The notes under the pieces: generated by a model
The model's database searches: none
What the model was told of the DNA's origin: nothing
What the model saw: only the letters and a program-made list of their open reading frames with translations
Shown here: positions 1-11,417 of the stretch, piece after piece
Numbering within the stretch: position 1 is the first letter of the stretch
Layout: every line of letters begins with the position of its first letter
Translations under genes and position numbers: made by a program
Origin: Venturia oleaginea
Taxonomy: Eukaryota; Ascomycota; Dothideomycetes; Venturiales; Venturiaceae
Direction: 5' to 3'
DNA length: 64,000 bases
Assembly: GCA_013176395.1 (NCBI GenBank)
Contig: JABMLP010000018.1
Location: 372,001-436,000, forward strand

Positions 1-2108
1 GTGCCGCTCTTGTCCAAGGTACCACTATCCACGCTGGAGAGCGTACGACGAGGCATGTCAATATCGGATTTCGGAGAGGTGGAATCTCGAAAGAGGAGGC
101 GCAAGCCAACGCCTTGAGAGCTGGACAGGATGAGCTGAAGCGTCTTGCCAATGCGTTGCATATTTCCAGTGTTTTGGAGACTGCTACGCACATGTATACT
201 CTCGCAAGAATGCACGCTTTCCAACGACCGATCAAGGAAAATGCTGCCGTCGCTCTCTACGTTGCTTGCAGAAAGACCATAGGAAACACTACTATGCTGA
301 TCGATCTTGCTGAACAAATCAAGATGAACGTTTTCGACCTGGGTGCGACTTACAAAAAGTTTGTCAAGGCCGTGAACTACGATGGCGAGCTTGAGAACAT
401 ACCGACAATTGAGATTGAGCCTGTCATTATGAAGTACGCTCAGCGACTAGAGTTTGGCGATGCCACACGGCAGGTAGCTGTTGATGCTGCCTCGATCCTT
501 GCTCGTATGGACCGTGACTGGATGGTTACTGGTCGTAAGCCCATGGGTCTCATTGGTGCATGTCTTCTTCTTGCAGCCCGTATGAACAACTTCCGCCGAA
601 CTCTTCGAGAAGTTGTCTTTGTAGTTCGTGCTGGAGAGGTAACAATTCTCAAGCGCTTGGAAGAATTCCGAGCCACAGATGCCGGACGAATGCCAGTAGC
701 GGACTTTAGGGAATACTCACGCAATCTCAAGCGCGCAGCTGATCCGCCGTCCTTCAACAAGGAAGCGAAGAAGCGCAAGATATTGCAACTCGAAGATGAT
801 GATCTTATTGACGAAGACAGCTCCTCGACGAGAGCCGACTCCGAAGCCCCAGCAATAGCAGCAGCTCTGACACCGGCACCATCTTCAACACCCAAACCAA
901 CTGTCCATGCACTTCGACGCGATGTAGACGGATTTCTCATTCCCGCTCTACCTCGTTCGGCATCCAGGATCGACCCGAACCTAGGTGCATCGCAGCCTAG
1001 TAATCGAACAGAAACTGCCAGCGTCGAACCAAGCGACTCAACTTCAGAAGCAGGTAACGAAAATGGGGAGGCAGGAAAAAAGCCACCGCTTCGGAAGCGT
1101 GGCCGCCCCCGCAAAGAGAAACCACAAGTCCTCATCGTTACTCCAGATGATCTGCGAGCCGAGAGCGAACTCGAGACTGAAATCGCTTCGATCGTAGAAC
1201 GACGCATCGCCGAAGAAGACAGCGAAGCCTTCCAAGTCTCCTACGCGCGCGCAAAAAGATTGGCAGAGATCGAGAAGGAAAAATCAAGACAAGCAAGTAC
1301 ATGGAGCCACTCAACCTTACCCCAGAGCGAAATAATCGCAGAAGACGAATTCGAGGATGACCCGGAAGTTGCAAATTGCCTTCTCGACGCGCGAGAAGTG
1401 GAAGTAAAAGAGACAATCTGGGTAACCCACAACCACGACTGGCTCCGCTCCCAACAAGACAAACTCCTCCGCGAACAAATGGAAGAAGCAAAGGGCAACA
1501 GAAAGAAAATGGGACCGCGACGCAAGATGGGTAGGAGAGGCGATGGTTCCGTCCTCGGTTCGACACCCGTCAACAGTCCCGCCGAAGCATCAGCAAGGAT
1601 GTTGGAAAAGAGAGCAGCCCATCGAGTAACCTTCTCCAAAAACCTAAATTACGACCGTCTAAAAGCCATCTACGGCGGCGGCGACGACGAAGAATCATCT
1701 TCCAGCGTCGCCTCATCCACTTCCTCTGTCTACAGCCGCGCCTCTTCTCGCTCTATATCTGCATCCCCAGCCCCCACCCTGCCACCCAAATCAGCAACTT
1801 CAATGAATAAAGGCCGTGTTGGCCGTGCGAGGGCGAAACAAGAAGCCGAGAAAGCTTCGCAATCGCAACGTCAACTCGCCACGCCAGCCGCGACGCAGCC
1901 GAGAGCGGAAACTCAACTGGATCAACCTGTGCAGATTGCGGATGAGGAGGAGGAAGAATTGTCCGATGCCGAGACTGTGGAGGAAGATGGGGATATTGCA
2001 CAAGTGCGTGCGAGGATGCCTCAATTTGGAGATGATGATGACGATGATGTGGAGGATATGGAGGACGATGTTGATGATCAGTTACGGCAGGCAGGTTTTG
2101 ATTTTTAG
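1..2108 (+). CDS. BRF1: Transcription factor IIIB subunit BRF1 (5' partial)
   Basis: TFIIB-related subunit of RNA polymerase III factor TFIIIB, which joins TBP to TFIIIC and recruits Pol III to tRNA and 5S genes. The frame is open from base 3, so the N-terminal zinc ribbon lies outside the window; 701 residues remain. The linker ending in RAGQDELKRLA leads into two cyclin-like repeats (nt about 150-420 and 430-700). An acidic, Ser/Pro-rich tail follows. It contains the TBP/BDP1-binding homology blocks: DAREVEVKETIW (nt about 1390-1430) and the later block NYDRLKAIYGG (nt about 1645-1680). A basic RKRGRPRK patch and an Asp/Glu-rich C-terminus are visible. There is no intron in this part. Recognised from family knowledge with high confidence. 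Confidence 0.95.
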   Translation, partial: AALVQGTTIHAGERTTRHVNIGFRRGGISKEEAQANALRAGQDELKRLANALHISSVLETATHMYTLARMHAFQRPIKENAAVALYVACRKTIGNTTMLIDLAEQIKMNVFDLGATYKKFVKAVNYDGELENIPTIEIEPVIMKYAQRLEFGDATRQVAVDAASILARMDRDWMVTGRKPMGLIGACLLLAARMNNFRRTLREVVFVVRAGEVTILKRLEEFRATDAGRMPVADFREYSRNLKRAADPPSFNKEAKKRKILQLEDDDLIDEDSSSTRADSEAPAIAAALTPAPSSTPKPTVHALRRDVDGFLIPALPRSASRIDPNLGASQPSNRTETASVEPSDSTSEAGNENGEAGKKPPLRKRGRPRKEKPQVLIVTPDDLRAESELETEIASIVERRIAEEDSEAFQVSYARAKRLAEIEKEKSRQASTWSHSTLPQSEIIAEDEFEDDPEVANCLLDAREVEVKETIWVTHNHDWLRSQQDKLLREQMEEAKGNRKKMGPRRKMGRRGDGSVLGSTPVNSPAEASARMLEKRAAHRVTFSKNLNYDRLKAIYGGGDDEESSSSVASSTSSVYSRASSRSISASPAPTLPPKSATSMNKGRVGRARAKQEAEKASQSQRQLATPAATQPRAETQLDQPVQIADEEEEELSDAETVEEDGDIAQVRARMPQFGDDDDDDVEDMEDDVDDQLRQAGFDF

Positions 2109-3163
2109 GTCACGGACGGGCAGATGGGTTTGGTTTCTTCGAGGCCGCGGCTGGTGAGCTGATGGCTTGGTTTGATGAGTGTCTTGTTTTGTTTGCCTTG
2201 GTCTTTAGTGGAGTGAAGCTCCGTCCGTCTATTTTGGGTTGGAGATATTGGTGTTTAGAAGACCAACATCTCACTCACCCACTCACTCATACACTTGAAA
2301 TTGGAATAACCTAAAATATCAGGAGACAGGATTTTTTGTACAAATAGAGCGGGCGACTGTATAAGTCTGCATAGCGAACCGGGCACAGACAGCATAACGG
2401 CGTTTGTTCTTATTCAGAAGAAAAGTATGTAGTATAAAGCTACAAAAGTAGACCAAACCCCAAACCCTTCGAAATAGAAGGATTTTCACAGGCCTCTCAG
2501 AGTATGTAGCAGCCATAGGAGAGAAAAATAATTGGATAGAAAGTATTGTGATGAGAAGAAAAATCCCATACCGGGTCGATCAATAACCTTAATCGATACA
2601 ATCGATATAATCAATCAATCAATCGCTCCATCATCGCCCACACGCCACTCCAAGTGCAAGTGCAAGTGCAAGCATCCCAACAAACGAAGAATGCGAGTGC
2701 CATCGAGTTCTCAAACCCCAGTCTTACATAACGAAGAAACCCGCTCCACAAACTCTCAGTAGTAGTAATGATCGAAATCATCTCGCCCAGCCCAACGCCG
2801 CAAATCCAGTACACATCAGACAGACCAACTCTCCAGAAGCGCCTTTCGAAGATCCGAACTCGTCATGTGGTTCGATGGTCCATATACGCCAGTGCAGCAG
2901 CAGCAGCAGCAGCAAAAGTAACAACCGCATCATAATCAAGCGGTAGGTCAGACACCCACAAATCTGGAAAAATAAGGTCCGAGTCTACCATCTCCTGCCT
3001 GTTGACTCCCTCCCACCTCGAAGTTGGTCCGCGAGGAAAACAAAATATATCAGCCCATCATTACGAAAGTGTTATAAACGACAAGGTTTGGTTTCCGAGT
3101 ATATCCTATTCCCCCCTCCCCCAGCTCTTTTCTTCGACGCATGCCAGCTGATGTGTGTAGGGC
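2109..3163. other. Intergenic, convergent 3' ends of BRF1 and the PHD gene
   Basis: No convincing gene. The stretch holds the 3' regions of two convergent genes. Simple repeats are visible: a GCAAGT run near 2656-2680, a GATCAATC/ATCGAT-rich patch at 2575-2625, and a CAG run near 2893-2914. Confidence 0.6.
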
Positions 3164-5041
3164 TTACATCCCACCCATCCCCACATCACCAGTTTCCCCA
3201 ACCCCATTCCCATTCCCATTCGTCCCACTCGAAGTCAAGTAATTCGTCTCATGACTAAATACCTCCTGATTTTCATCAACAAGCCATTGCAAATCTTCTG
3301 CTTCGGGACGAAGAGTGCGTGCGACTCCATTACCAGCTTTTGGGTAGTGAGATGGTGGATCGGTGTCATACCCATCGTAAGGCTCGGCGGTGGCGTCCGC
3401 TTCACCATCAATGTCCAATGCGTCTCGGGATGCTATGACATCTGCTGGCGCGGTCGGTGCTTCTTCGGTTTTCATGGTGGTTGAAGCTGGGAATAAGGCG
3501 AGATCGGGGTGGATGGACGATGCTTGTATCAGGAGGTCGAATAATCGTGATTGTGGTAGAGTGGAGAGGCGTGCGCGTTTCTGATCCAAGTTAGTAGAGC
3601 TCAAAGAGAGGTCGTGCAGATTTTTAGAGAGTAGAGGCGCCACAGCATTTTCGTCAATTCGAATCCTCCAGCGACGCGAGACTGTGATTGATTTGATGTG
3701 CTTGACATTGTATCAACACCAAAAGATCCTGATTATTCTTATGATCATTTCGCTGGGAATTCTCGGGATTTTTCGGTGTCGATACAATCTGAGCACTATC
3801 AATCCATCTCCGTGCCTCTGTCAAAAGGCGAAGAATTGATCAATTCTGCCAACCACACATCTACGCGCCATTTCACATCCAATATACGGGCGAAACATAC
3901 CTCGTCGGCACTTAAGCCATCGCCTGTAACTAGACCATCTTCATTTGGCACTGCCGCAGACTGTTTGCCCTTCACACAAGTCGAGCAGAACCACTCCTTA
4001 TCAGGAATGTCCACAACATCAGCTTCAATTGGCGGATCGTGACAGTATTGATGATACGGCGTGCCACATCCGTCACAGAACACAATCTGATTCGACGATG
4101 GACTCGTTCCACGATTGCACATTTTGCAGACTGCCGCCTCGAAGTTCCGCCTGTACGGACGCCGCTTCTTGCCTTCGGGTTTCGCTTCAGGGATGATTGG
4201 GACATATTGTGTAGGTTTGTTTACGGCGCGTCCGGATTTCGTCTTGGCCGGTAGAGGCGTGTAATTCTCAGAGACTTCGGAGGCATCGTCGTCGTCGTCG
4301 TCGCCCTGATTAGACTTTAAATCAGTCTCTGGCTCAGGAGTGGAATGCACCTGTGCCCGCTCAGAATGTGTCGAAATACGCACACGCGCAAACAATGAAA
4401 AGGAGCTTACTTACATCGCTGAGCTCTGGGCTCTCAGAGCGTTTCCGCTTTCCTCCTCGTCCACCTCCTCTGCCTCTGCCTCGTGGTCTGCCTACTTTTC
4501 CACGTCCGCGCTCTGAAGCTGGGGTCGATGTAGATCCAGGCGTGCTTCCGTCTCCTCCTGCTGGGGAACGCGCAGCTCCTGAACCTCTACCTGCACGACC
4601 TCGTCCACCACGACCGCGCTTTGGCGTACTGCCTGAAGCTGGGACGGGCAATTGATCACTGGTGACCATACCCTTCATAAGCTGTTCGCGCGCAGCCTCG
4701 TAACTCGCACTTCCTGCGTGATTCGCTATATTCTGCTTCGCCCGGGCCAGAATAGCAGCGGTTTGTGCAGAAAATCCTGTAGGACCTTGTTGCGCTTGGG
4801 GAGGCAATGCAGGATTTGTTGGTATAGGGGCAGCGCTGAAGCTTTGGGGAGGCACGGCGACTGGATAGTGATGCAATTGGGAGCCGTTTGCTACAGGATT
4901 GACATTGTTGTTGGAGGCGGTGGCATTGAATTGTTGGTGGAAGAAGCTCGCCGTATCATTGTCGGATGCGCCGAGCGCGAAAGATGGGTCGAGAGAGTCA
5001 TTATTGGCATTGCTGGCGTCGGTGGAGTGTGGGAGAGACAT
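3164..5041 (-). CDS. AT-hook / PHD-finger chromatin protein
   Basis: Predicted nuclear histone-tail reader of 497 residues. Three exons are read on the minus strand: 5041-4415, 4350-3901 and 3580-3164. Donors are GTAAGT and GTATGT; intron 2 (320 nt, long for this locus) ends with a TACTAAC branch point and CAG, and all phases are 0. The N-terminus is Asn/Gln/Pro-rich. Residues about 165-205 are an RGRGG/GRPRGRGRGG stretch with AT-hook-like cores and a KRKR signal. A PHD finger at about 284-335 has the C4HC3 pattern from CKMC to CSTC. The downstream block LSTLPQSRLFDLLIQAS is a region I recall following the PHD finger in filamentous-fungal homologues. The start was chosen at MSLPHS rather than at upstream in-frame Met codons. 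Which histone mark it reads cannot be told. Confidence 0.82.
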
Positions 5042-5282
5042 GGTGAGAATTTTACAGTGGCTGCTCAGCCGTTGGCATTTCTTTCGTGGACTGGATTGAG
5101 GTGTAAATAATTGGTGTTGATGATCAAAGAACCAGGTTTGGAATTGGGAGGCGGGCTTCTGCTCCGCACCTTCGGCAACACATGGGGCGGGAGACTTCAC
5201 GATTGATTGATTGATTTATATCGCCTATTTAGGGAACAGGAGTCGTGTTGATCCTAGCTTACTACCCAAGTAAACACTCCGT

Positions 5283-6272
5283 ATGCTCTTCAACCTCTTC
5301 TCCAAGGTCGACGACTTTGAGCCAAAGTCTCCCGCACAACTTCTACTGCGAGCGCCTCTGCGCTACCCGCTGCGACTTCTTTGGCGAATCTCCACCCTCC
5401 TACGATCCTCTCCAGCTCCCAAAACACCTCCAATCCGGGTAGTATGCATCAGCGACACCCACACCAACACTTCCGATGACATCCCCTCTGGCGACATCCT
5501 AATCCACGCCGGCGACCTCACCAACTCCGGCAACATATCAGAACTCCAAGCCCAAATAGACTGGCTCGCCTCCCTCCCACACAAACACAAGATCGCCATA
5601 GCAGGAAACCACGACACCTGGCTAGACCCCCGAAGCCGAACAACCCTCCCAGAAGTAGACAGAAATGCTTCGCTCGATTGGAAGGGTATCCATTACCTCC
5701 AACATTGCAGTCTGACCCTCTCCTTTCCTCCTTCACAAGGATATGGTACGACTGAAGCGAGACAAGTGAGCATCTATGGCGCCCCGCAGATCCCAGCTTG
5801 TGGTGGGGCCGAGTTTGCTTTTCAGTATAAACGGGGCCAGGATGCTTGGAGGGAGACGGTACCTGAGAATACAGATATTCTGGTTACTCACACGCCACCC
5901 AAGTATCATCGTGATTTGATGATTCCGTCTCTGGGATGTGAACATTTGCTTGAAGAGATCTGGCGTGTTAAACCGATGCTACATGTTTTTGCGCATGTTC
6001 ATGCTGGAGCTGGGCAGGAAGTGGTTACTTGGAATGAGGCTCAGAAGGTTTATGAGACTGAAGAAGCGAGGCTGAGGAAGAGTTTTGTTGGCGAGGTTTT
6101 GGATATTAGGACTTGGATTGCTATTATCAAAGTCATGTTTTATGGTGCGACTGCTTTGTTGTGGAACAGGATATGGGGAGGTGAGGAAAAGACCACCATA
6201 ATGGTTAATGGCGCGCTGATGGTGAATAATACTGGACATCTTGGCAATAAAGTTCAGGTTGTAGATATATAA
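5283..6272 (+). CDS. Calcineurin-like metallophosphoesterase (MPPED type)
   Basis: A single exon of 329 residues. The five metallophosphoesterase motifs are present in order: SDTH (residue about 57), GDL (about 77), GNHD (about 112), a histidine in VTHTPP, and FAHVHAG. This spacing fits the small UPF0046/MPPED1-2-like group, which uses a two-metal centre to hydrolyse phosphodiesters or phosphomonoesters. The substrate in fungi is not known. A basic, leucine/arginine-rich N-terminus (residues about 18-42) and a hydrophobic stretch near 275-295 could mean membrane contact or targeting. It is divergent from the PHD gene across 241 bases. Confidence 0.85.
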   Translation: MLFNLFSKVDDFEPKSPAQLLLRAPLRYPLRLLWRISTLLRSSPAPKTPPIRVVCISDTHTNTSDDIPSGDILIHAGDLTNSGNISELQAQIDWLASLPHKHKIAIAGNHDTWLDPRSRTTLPEVDRNASLDWKGIHYLQHCSLTLSFPPSQGYGTTEARQVSIYGAPQIPACGGAEFAFQYKRGQDAWRETVPENTDILVTHTPPKYHRDLMIPSLGCEHLLEEIWRVKPMLHVFAHVHAGAGQEVVTWNEAQKVYETEEARLRKSFVGEVLDIRTWIAIIKVMFYGATALLWNRIWGGEEKTTIMVNGALMVNNTGHLGNKVQVVDI

Positions 6273-6977
6273 GAGTTAATGGACATTCCGGCTACCTCTA
6301 GTAATCTGTCCATATCGATTTCGATGTCCATGTCTATTTGCACTTGGCTGCTCTCTCATCCAGCAAAAAAGATATGCCGCAATTAGTAATCACGGCGCTT
6401 GGATCAGTTTCAGGCTGCTGCATGTTGTACAGATTCCCGTACTCCTCTCGCATCGAGTACTCCTACTGCGTCCAACACTTGAAAGTCAAACTCAACGTCC
6501 ACTTTCTCAAGACCAGGTCGTCTGAGATACCCAGGCCGCATCTCGCCCGCTGAGCCATCAACGGTAGTGGAACGACAAGGCTCGCGACCGGTGAAGCTGA
6601 AGTTTGACATCGAATCCATTGCCTCGCGCTGAGGGGAAGTGCAAAGGCCGAACTAATACAGCACTACAGGAACAGGTCTCCAGTCCAGAATATTCACCAC
6701 TTTCATTGAACACGACCATTCTTCTGTAGTACCAAGCTCTATTGACTTCAACTTTGCTCTGCAATCCGTTATGCCAGCCGCGTTACTCTCTTAGCAGGTG
6801 ATCCTGGCCGCCACTTCAGTTTCTTCTACTTCCACTGCACTTCAGTTCCTTCTACTTCCACTTCACTTTAGTTCCCGCACTGTCTGACTACATCTCAACG
6901 TCTCCCAGCCCCCGGAAACCATTACTACACTGATTCGCCGGGTTGTTAGCTACATTCATTCCCAAAAAACCTCGACA
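6273..6977. other. Intergenic with pyrimidine-rich direct repeats upstream of the RBR ligase
   Basis: No gene seen. Near 6812-6870 there are three imperfect head-to-tail copies of a CACTTCAGTTYCTTCTACTT-like unit on the plus strand, about 110-165 bases before the RBR ligase start. Such pyrimidine-rich leaders are common in fungal promoters. No specific factor site is recognised. Confidence 0.5.
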
Positions 6978-9740
6978 ATGTCTCTAGGACCATCCAAACA
7001 CTCTCGTGGAGAAGACAGCGATCCTTCTCGCCCTCGCAAAGTTCGTGTCGGATCGGGCACCCGAGAACATGCCATTCTGATTGAGGATTCCGACGATGGC
7101 GGCTCGGATATTACCCTAGTGGACTACAGGTCACGCTCGACGAAAATTGAACAGGTACGTCTTGCTGGTACTCAATCGCGCATCGTTTCGGACGAAATTC
7201 TGGCTGGGTAATCGATTTAATGCAACAAGACGCCCAAAGCAGTTTCAAATGTTCATTCCAGAGTCGATACTGCTAATCCTCTGGCGATTTGGTCTTCAAG
7301 GTTGCCAGAGCATTAGCGATGCCGACTTAGACTTGAGAGACTGCTTTCAGATAGCTGGATTCGTGATTCCAAACGTGATCGAGGACAAGAGCTCTAAACT
7401 TGTTGCCCAGCACTAATCGGACATCGCAGTTTTCATCCCGTCCTCTGGACCAACGAAGACTCAGGGAACATCTCGTATTTGCGCTTCGTCTATTTCACCA
7501 CGACAAGAAGGCACAGCTTCGACGGTCAGAACGGATCATTATTGCAACGAAGTCTCAAGGATCAAATCACCACGTTCAGATCAAACCGAAGTGGCTTGGT
7601 GACCGGATAAACATCTTTTTCGAGCGCAGTATACCCCTGTCTTCAGATTTGAACAAATACAGTCACGTCTCGATAGCCTCTGGGTCAACTACCACGTTTT
7701 CCGATGTCGCCTCAAAGATTTTTGAGCGTCTGAGCGCCATCGACGAGTTCTTCTCAATCGAGTTCGCCTTGTACAAGGCTGATACAAATGAGATTCCAAA
7801 CATAGGCTCCGCAGCCGCTGGTCGAAAAATTGTTCTTGGAGACACTCCGCTGTCAGACATACTCGAAGGGGATGACAAGGTTGCAATTCGTGTTCGGCTT
7901 CGAGATTACATCACGATTGTCAGCGACGATGACAAAGATCACGTATTCGCAATCACTCCGGATTACGACTGTACTATCAGCCAAATGCGAGCATTCGCCG
8001 CCGCGGTTTGGAATGGTAAAAGGTCCGATGCTATGCAGCTTTGGGCCGGTGATCGTGAGCTGCTAAACGACGACTCAATTCCTCTCAGAGTATGGGAGCC
8101 CGAACACATGTCCCAAATAAGGTGCACTATTGTGACCCGAGAGTGTGCTATCTGTGCCGAAGACGTGGGGTTTCTGGCGTGGCCGAGCAGGACTACCTCT
8201 ACATGTACCCACGAGGTACACAGTTGCACAGACTGCATTCGGAATTGGATTGGATCTCGACTGGACAACAACGCATGGGACAAGATCACTTGTTTGGAAG
8301 ATGGATGTGAGGAGACCTATCAGGCTGCTGATATTCAGGTTCACGCAACAGCTGAGCATGACGAGAGGTGCGTACTTCTAGCTTTTGTCATAAATTTCCG
8401 TCTTCGGATTGTTCTCGATCAATTCCTGGCGATTCCAAGAGCAATGTTTTCCGCAGATCATCGACGTCGATCTGTGGTTGAGTAACTTCTACTTCAATCA
8501 GCGCTTACTTTGCACAGATACGAACGTCTTTCAACACGGGCTGCCTTGGCCCGAGATCAAGATTTTCATTGGTGCATTGGGCTAGGATGTGACAGCGGCC
8601 AATTTCATGATGGGTCTGGCGGCGATATTTTCCACTGTGCTGCTTGCGGTTACAGGTCCTGCGCAAAATGTGAACGACCTTGGCATCAAGGTGAGACCTG
8701 CCAACAGTACACAGCTCGTCTGGACGCTTTAGATGGTAACGAAGCCGCCTCTGCCGCCTTTATATCCACCAACACCAAAGAATGCCCCCAATGCAAAAGT
8801 CGGATAGAGAAAGACGGTGGCTGGTACGTTCTCGAATTCGACCCCTTTGCCTCCCATACAGTCGAGACTACATTCCATTATAAAGTCCCCCAATTGGAGA
8901 TTGATATCGGTAAATTTCTGGTTATCTCCAGAGGTTGATTGACTTGAAATTCATCAACATCAGTCTCGAATTAATAAATTGCACGGCGTGTTCAGAGTAT
9001 CTGTGGAACGCCCTGAATTTGCGAGTCGCTAATCCGACGTCATTTAGTGACCATATGACTTGCCGAAAATGCTGGTGAGTACTAAGGCCCCGTTGTTACG
9101 ATATAATAGTATGGGAGAGAGACTAACTCTATGAAGGAACCAGTTCTGCTGGCTATGCTCTGCAGACTATAGGGAAATACATCGACAAGGGAATACTGCA
9201 CACGCTCCTACTTGTCAATACCACTCCGGTAATATACCAGACCCGCATGCTATTCCACTAGGTGTACGAAATTATCCGGCCTATAGAGCAAGACTCGCGG
9301 AATACCCACCCATGCTACCTCTACCTAATGATGGGCAAGCTCAGCTCGCCGTGCCTGCAATGCAAGGTCCTATGGCACCTCAGATGCTGCACGCTCAGTG
9401 GCAGCCAGCAGCCATTCAAGGCCAGGCATTTCTCCTTCAGCCACCACAGATTCCAGCTCCCGGTTTTCAGGCATATCAAAATCCCCAGGTAAATCAATGG
9501 CTCGCTGGTGTCCCTGTCGTACCTCCTGCTCAAGAATTGATGCAGCTCCAACAGCAACAACATATACAACAAGTTCGATTACAACGGCTAAGACCGGCTC
9601 AATACGCTCAACAGTTGCAGCAGACGGTGCAGGCTCGACAAGCGGGTTTACAGGAGAGGCGATTGCACGAGAGGCGTGAGGCCGGGCAGCAAGCCCTGGA
9701 TGAGGCCGCTGCAAGACTGCGTCGCCGGAGATTTGATTAA
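6978..9740 (+). CDS. RBR (RING-IBR-RING2) E3 ubiquitin ligase
   Basis: Ariadne-type E3 ligase that passes ubiquitin through a RING2 thioester cysteine. Five exons give 683 residues: 6978-7154, 7430-8367, 8518-8823, 9048-9074 and 9137-9740; every junction fits in phase. RING1 is at about 296-345 (CAIC to CLEDGC). The IBR domain is at about 372-430 (FHCAACGYRSCAKCERPWH). RING2 begins at CPQC near 462. Its catalytic Cys474 codon is split by intron 3 (TG then T), and the 27-base exon 4 encodes DHMTCRKC; exon 5 opens with NQFCWLC. The N-terminal 290 residues include a possible ubiquitin-like fold but no named domain. The C-terminus is Gln/Arg-rich and probably coiled coil. Substrate unknown. Confidence 0.9.
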
Positions 9741-10609
9741 GGCTTAGTATCAGATATAGAATGAAACGGAGCAGTATTTGCTGGGTTGTCTTCGGAGCTT
9801 TCATTTTATTCCGGAGATTCCCATAGCTTTACAAAAATTTCATGAAGATCATTCACAATGAGGGTTTCTTGGTTTCGTTGAGACATTGATCTAGTTCTGG
9901 CCATTTTTGGATTGGCATTGCCGCGAAGGTCATTGGTGTTGGTCTTATTCTAACTAGAAGTGCTGGATTGGTTTTAGTTGTTGAGGAACAAATCTCGAGA
10001 TGGAGAGTCAGTGTATCTTTGTGAGTTGACTTGTAGGTTCGCTCGATTTACAGAATTGGAGGCTGTAGCTTGGATGAGGTGGAAGATGGTATCAGCCGTG
10101 ATATGTAGTCTTACTAACAACTTAGTTCTTGAGGTCATTTCCAATGATTAGAAACAGCGATTTTGAATCAAAGTGACTATTAGTTTCTCACGTTCAATTG
10201 CAAATCCATGAGGTTGGAAGTGGCTCTTAGCTTTTACGTGGTTTGATTGTAATTAGTTCATAGTCTCTTTCTTGGATTTGCTTCCAGACTGGTAATGTGG
10301 GAAAGTGGAAACTTTAGGAATTCGGCAACAATTAACGAGAAGTTTATTCTTGTTCGTGATAGTACCTTGTCCGTGCCTCCCATGGATATGGCGACATGAG
10401 GTCTGAATAGCTGAATATGGAAGCTAGCTTCGTACTTTGCGAGGTAGGACTAGTAGAGATGCAACAACGAACAATCTACCATGGAGTAAAAATAAAAGAT
10501 ACATAGGCTGCGCCGAAATGTCCAAAGTAAAAACTAAACATATACCACCCACTCATCCCTCATCCCTCATCCCTCCTCCCTCAGCCCCTCAACCCCACGC
10601 CCACATCCC
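9741..10609. other. Intergenic, no gene recognised
   Basis: A convergent gap between the RBR ligase and the minus-strand hypothetical gene. The sequence is AT-richer than its neighbours. A repetitive CATCCCTCATCCCTC patch lies near 10550-10590 just beyond the stop of the next gene. Confidence 0.5.
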
Positions 10610-11417
10610 TCACTCCCAATCCCAATCCCAAAACCCCATCTGCCCCCCAAATGCATCCCTATCATCATCCCCCCGCCCATCCCATCTCCCATCCTCATGA
10701 AAATGCAACCCTGCATCCATATGATCATTCACTCGATGTCCAAACCCACCCCTAGCAGCCCAATCCCCATCAGCGAACTGGTGCGTAGCAAACTCCGGAC
10801 CGTGGTTATCAGCTCCAGGACCGAATCCACCGTGGTCGCCGCGGTGGTTGGGATACATTTGGTACCAGCGGCCGTGGGAGCATTTGTAGGCTAGTGGATA
10901 GTTTTGTTTGGATTGGTTTTCGCCTTGTCTCCCTGTTTCATGTATCAGTGGAGTTTACAAACGAAGGAAAGAAGGGAAGAGAAGGAAGGAATGGAAAGGG
11001 AGGTATACCTGTTGGCTGCATCCATAATGCATCCGTCCATGTATACCGATCTGTATTCCCGTACTGCCTCGTTCTGAAATCGTAACTTTCATCTCCCTTC
11101 CTCTTCGCCCAGGGCATAGATTTTTTCGTATCATCCCTCAACCAGGCATCCGGATCATCCGGCGTTGTAAATCTACGATTCGTCCATGATGTCTTGAGTG
11201 GCCTCGCTCTATTCTTCATAACGAAGATATCGGGGCCCTTGTCACCGAGGACGTCCTTGAGGCGGCTAAATGTCGTGTTTCGCTTGCCATCACGGGGCCA
11301 GACGAAGGCGAGGCCGCCTCGTTTGCCGCGGAGGTGCGGGTTGTTTTGGGTGTTTTCGCGGACGTGGTCGCGCCAGCGGCCTTGGTAGAAGGGGAAGGCT
11401 GTTGGTTGATATTCCAT
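10610..11417 (-). CDS. Hypothetical protein, Trp- and Asp-rich
   Basis: Two exons on the minus strand, 11417-11009 and 10932-10610, give 243 residues. The 76-base intron starts GTATAC and ends CAG, and the phase (1) agrees. I do not recognise the family. The N-terminal part is basic and aromatic (FYQGRWRDHVREN, WTNRRF, YTWTDALW) with no signal peptide or membrane segment. The C-terminal exon is rich in His, Asp, Gly and Trp and ends in a DWDWE motif. The consistent frame across the intron supports a real gene; function is unknown. Confidence 0.65.

Noticed and set aside
440..1207. Long minus-strand frames opposite BRF1, and similar frames opposite SLH1, YAK1, NIP1 and MCM10
   Set aside because: They are mirror frames of conserved coding sequence and have no domain resemblance.
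8824..8938. Read-through end of the RBR protein (WYVLEFDPF)
   Set aside because: It starts at a GTACGT donor and would remove the catalytic Cys; the spliced reading restores a canonical RING2.
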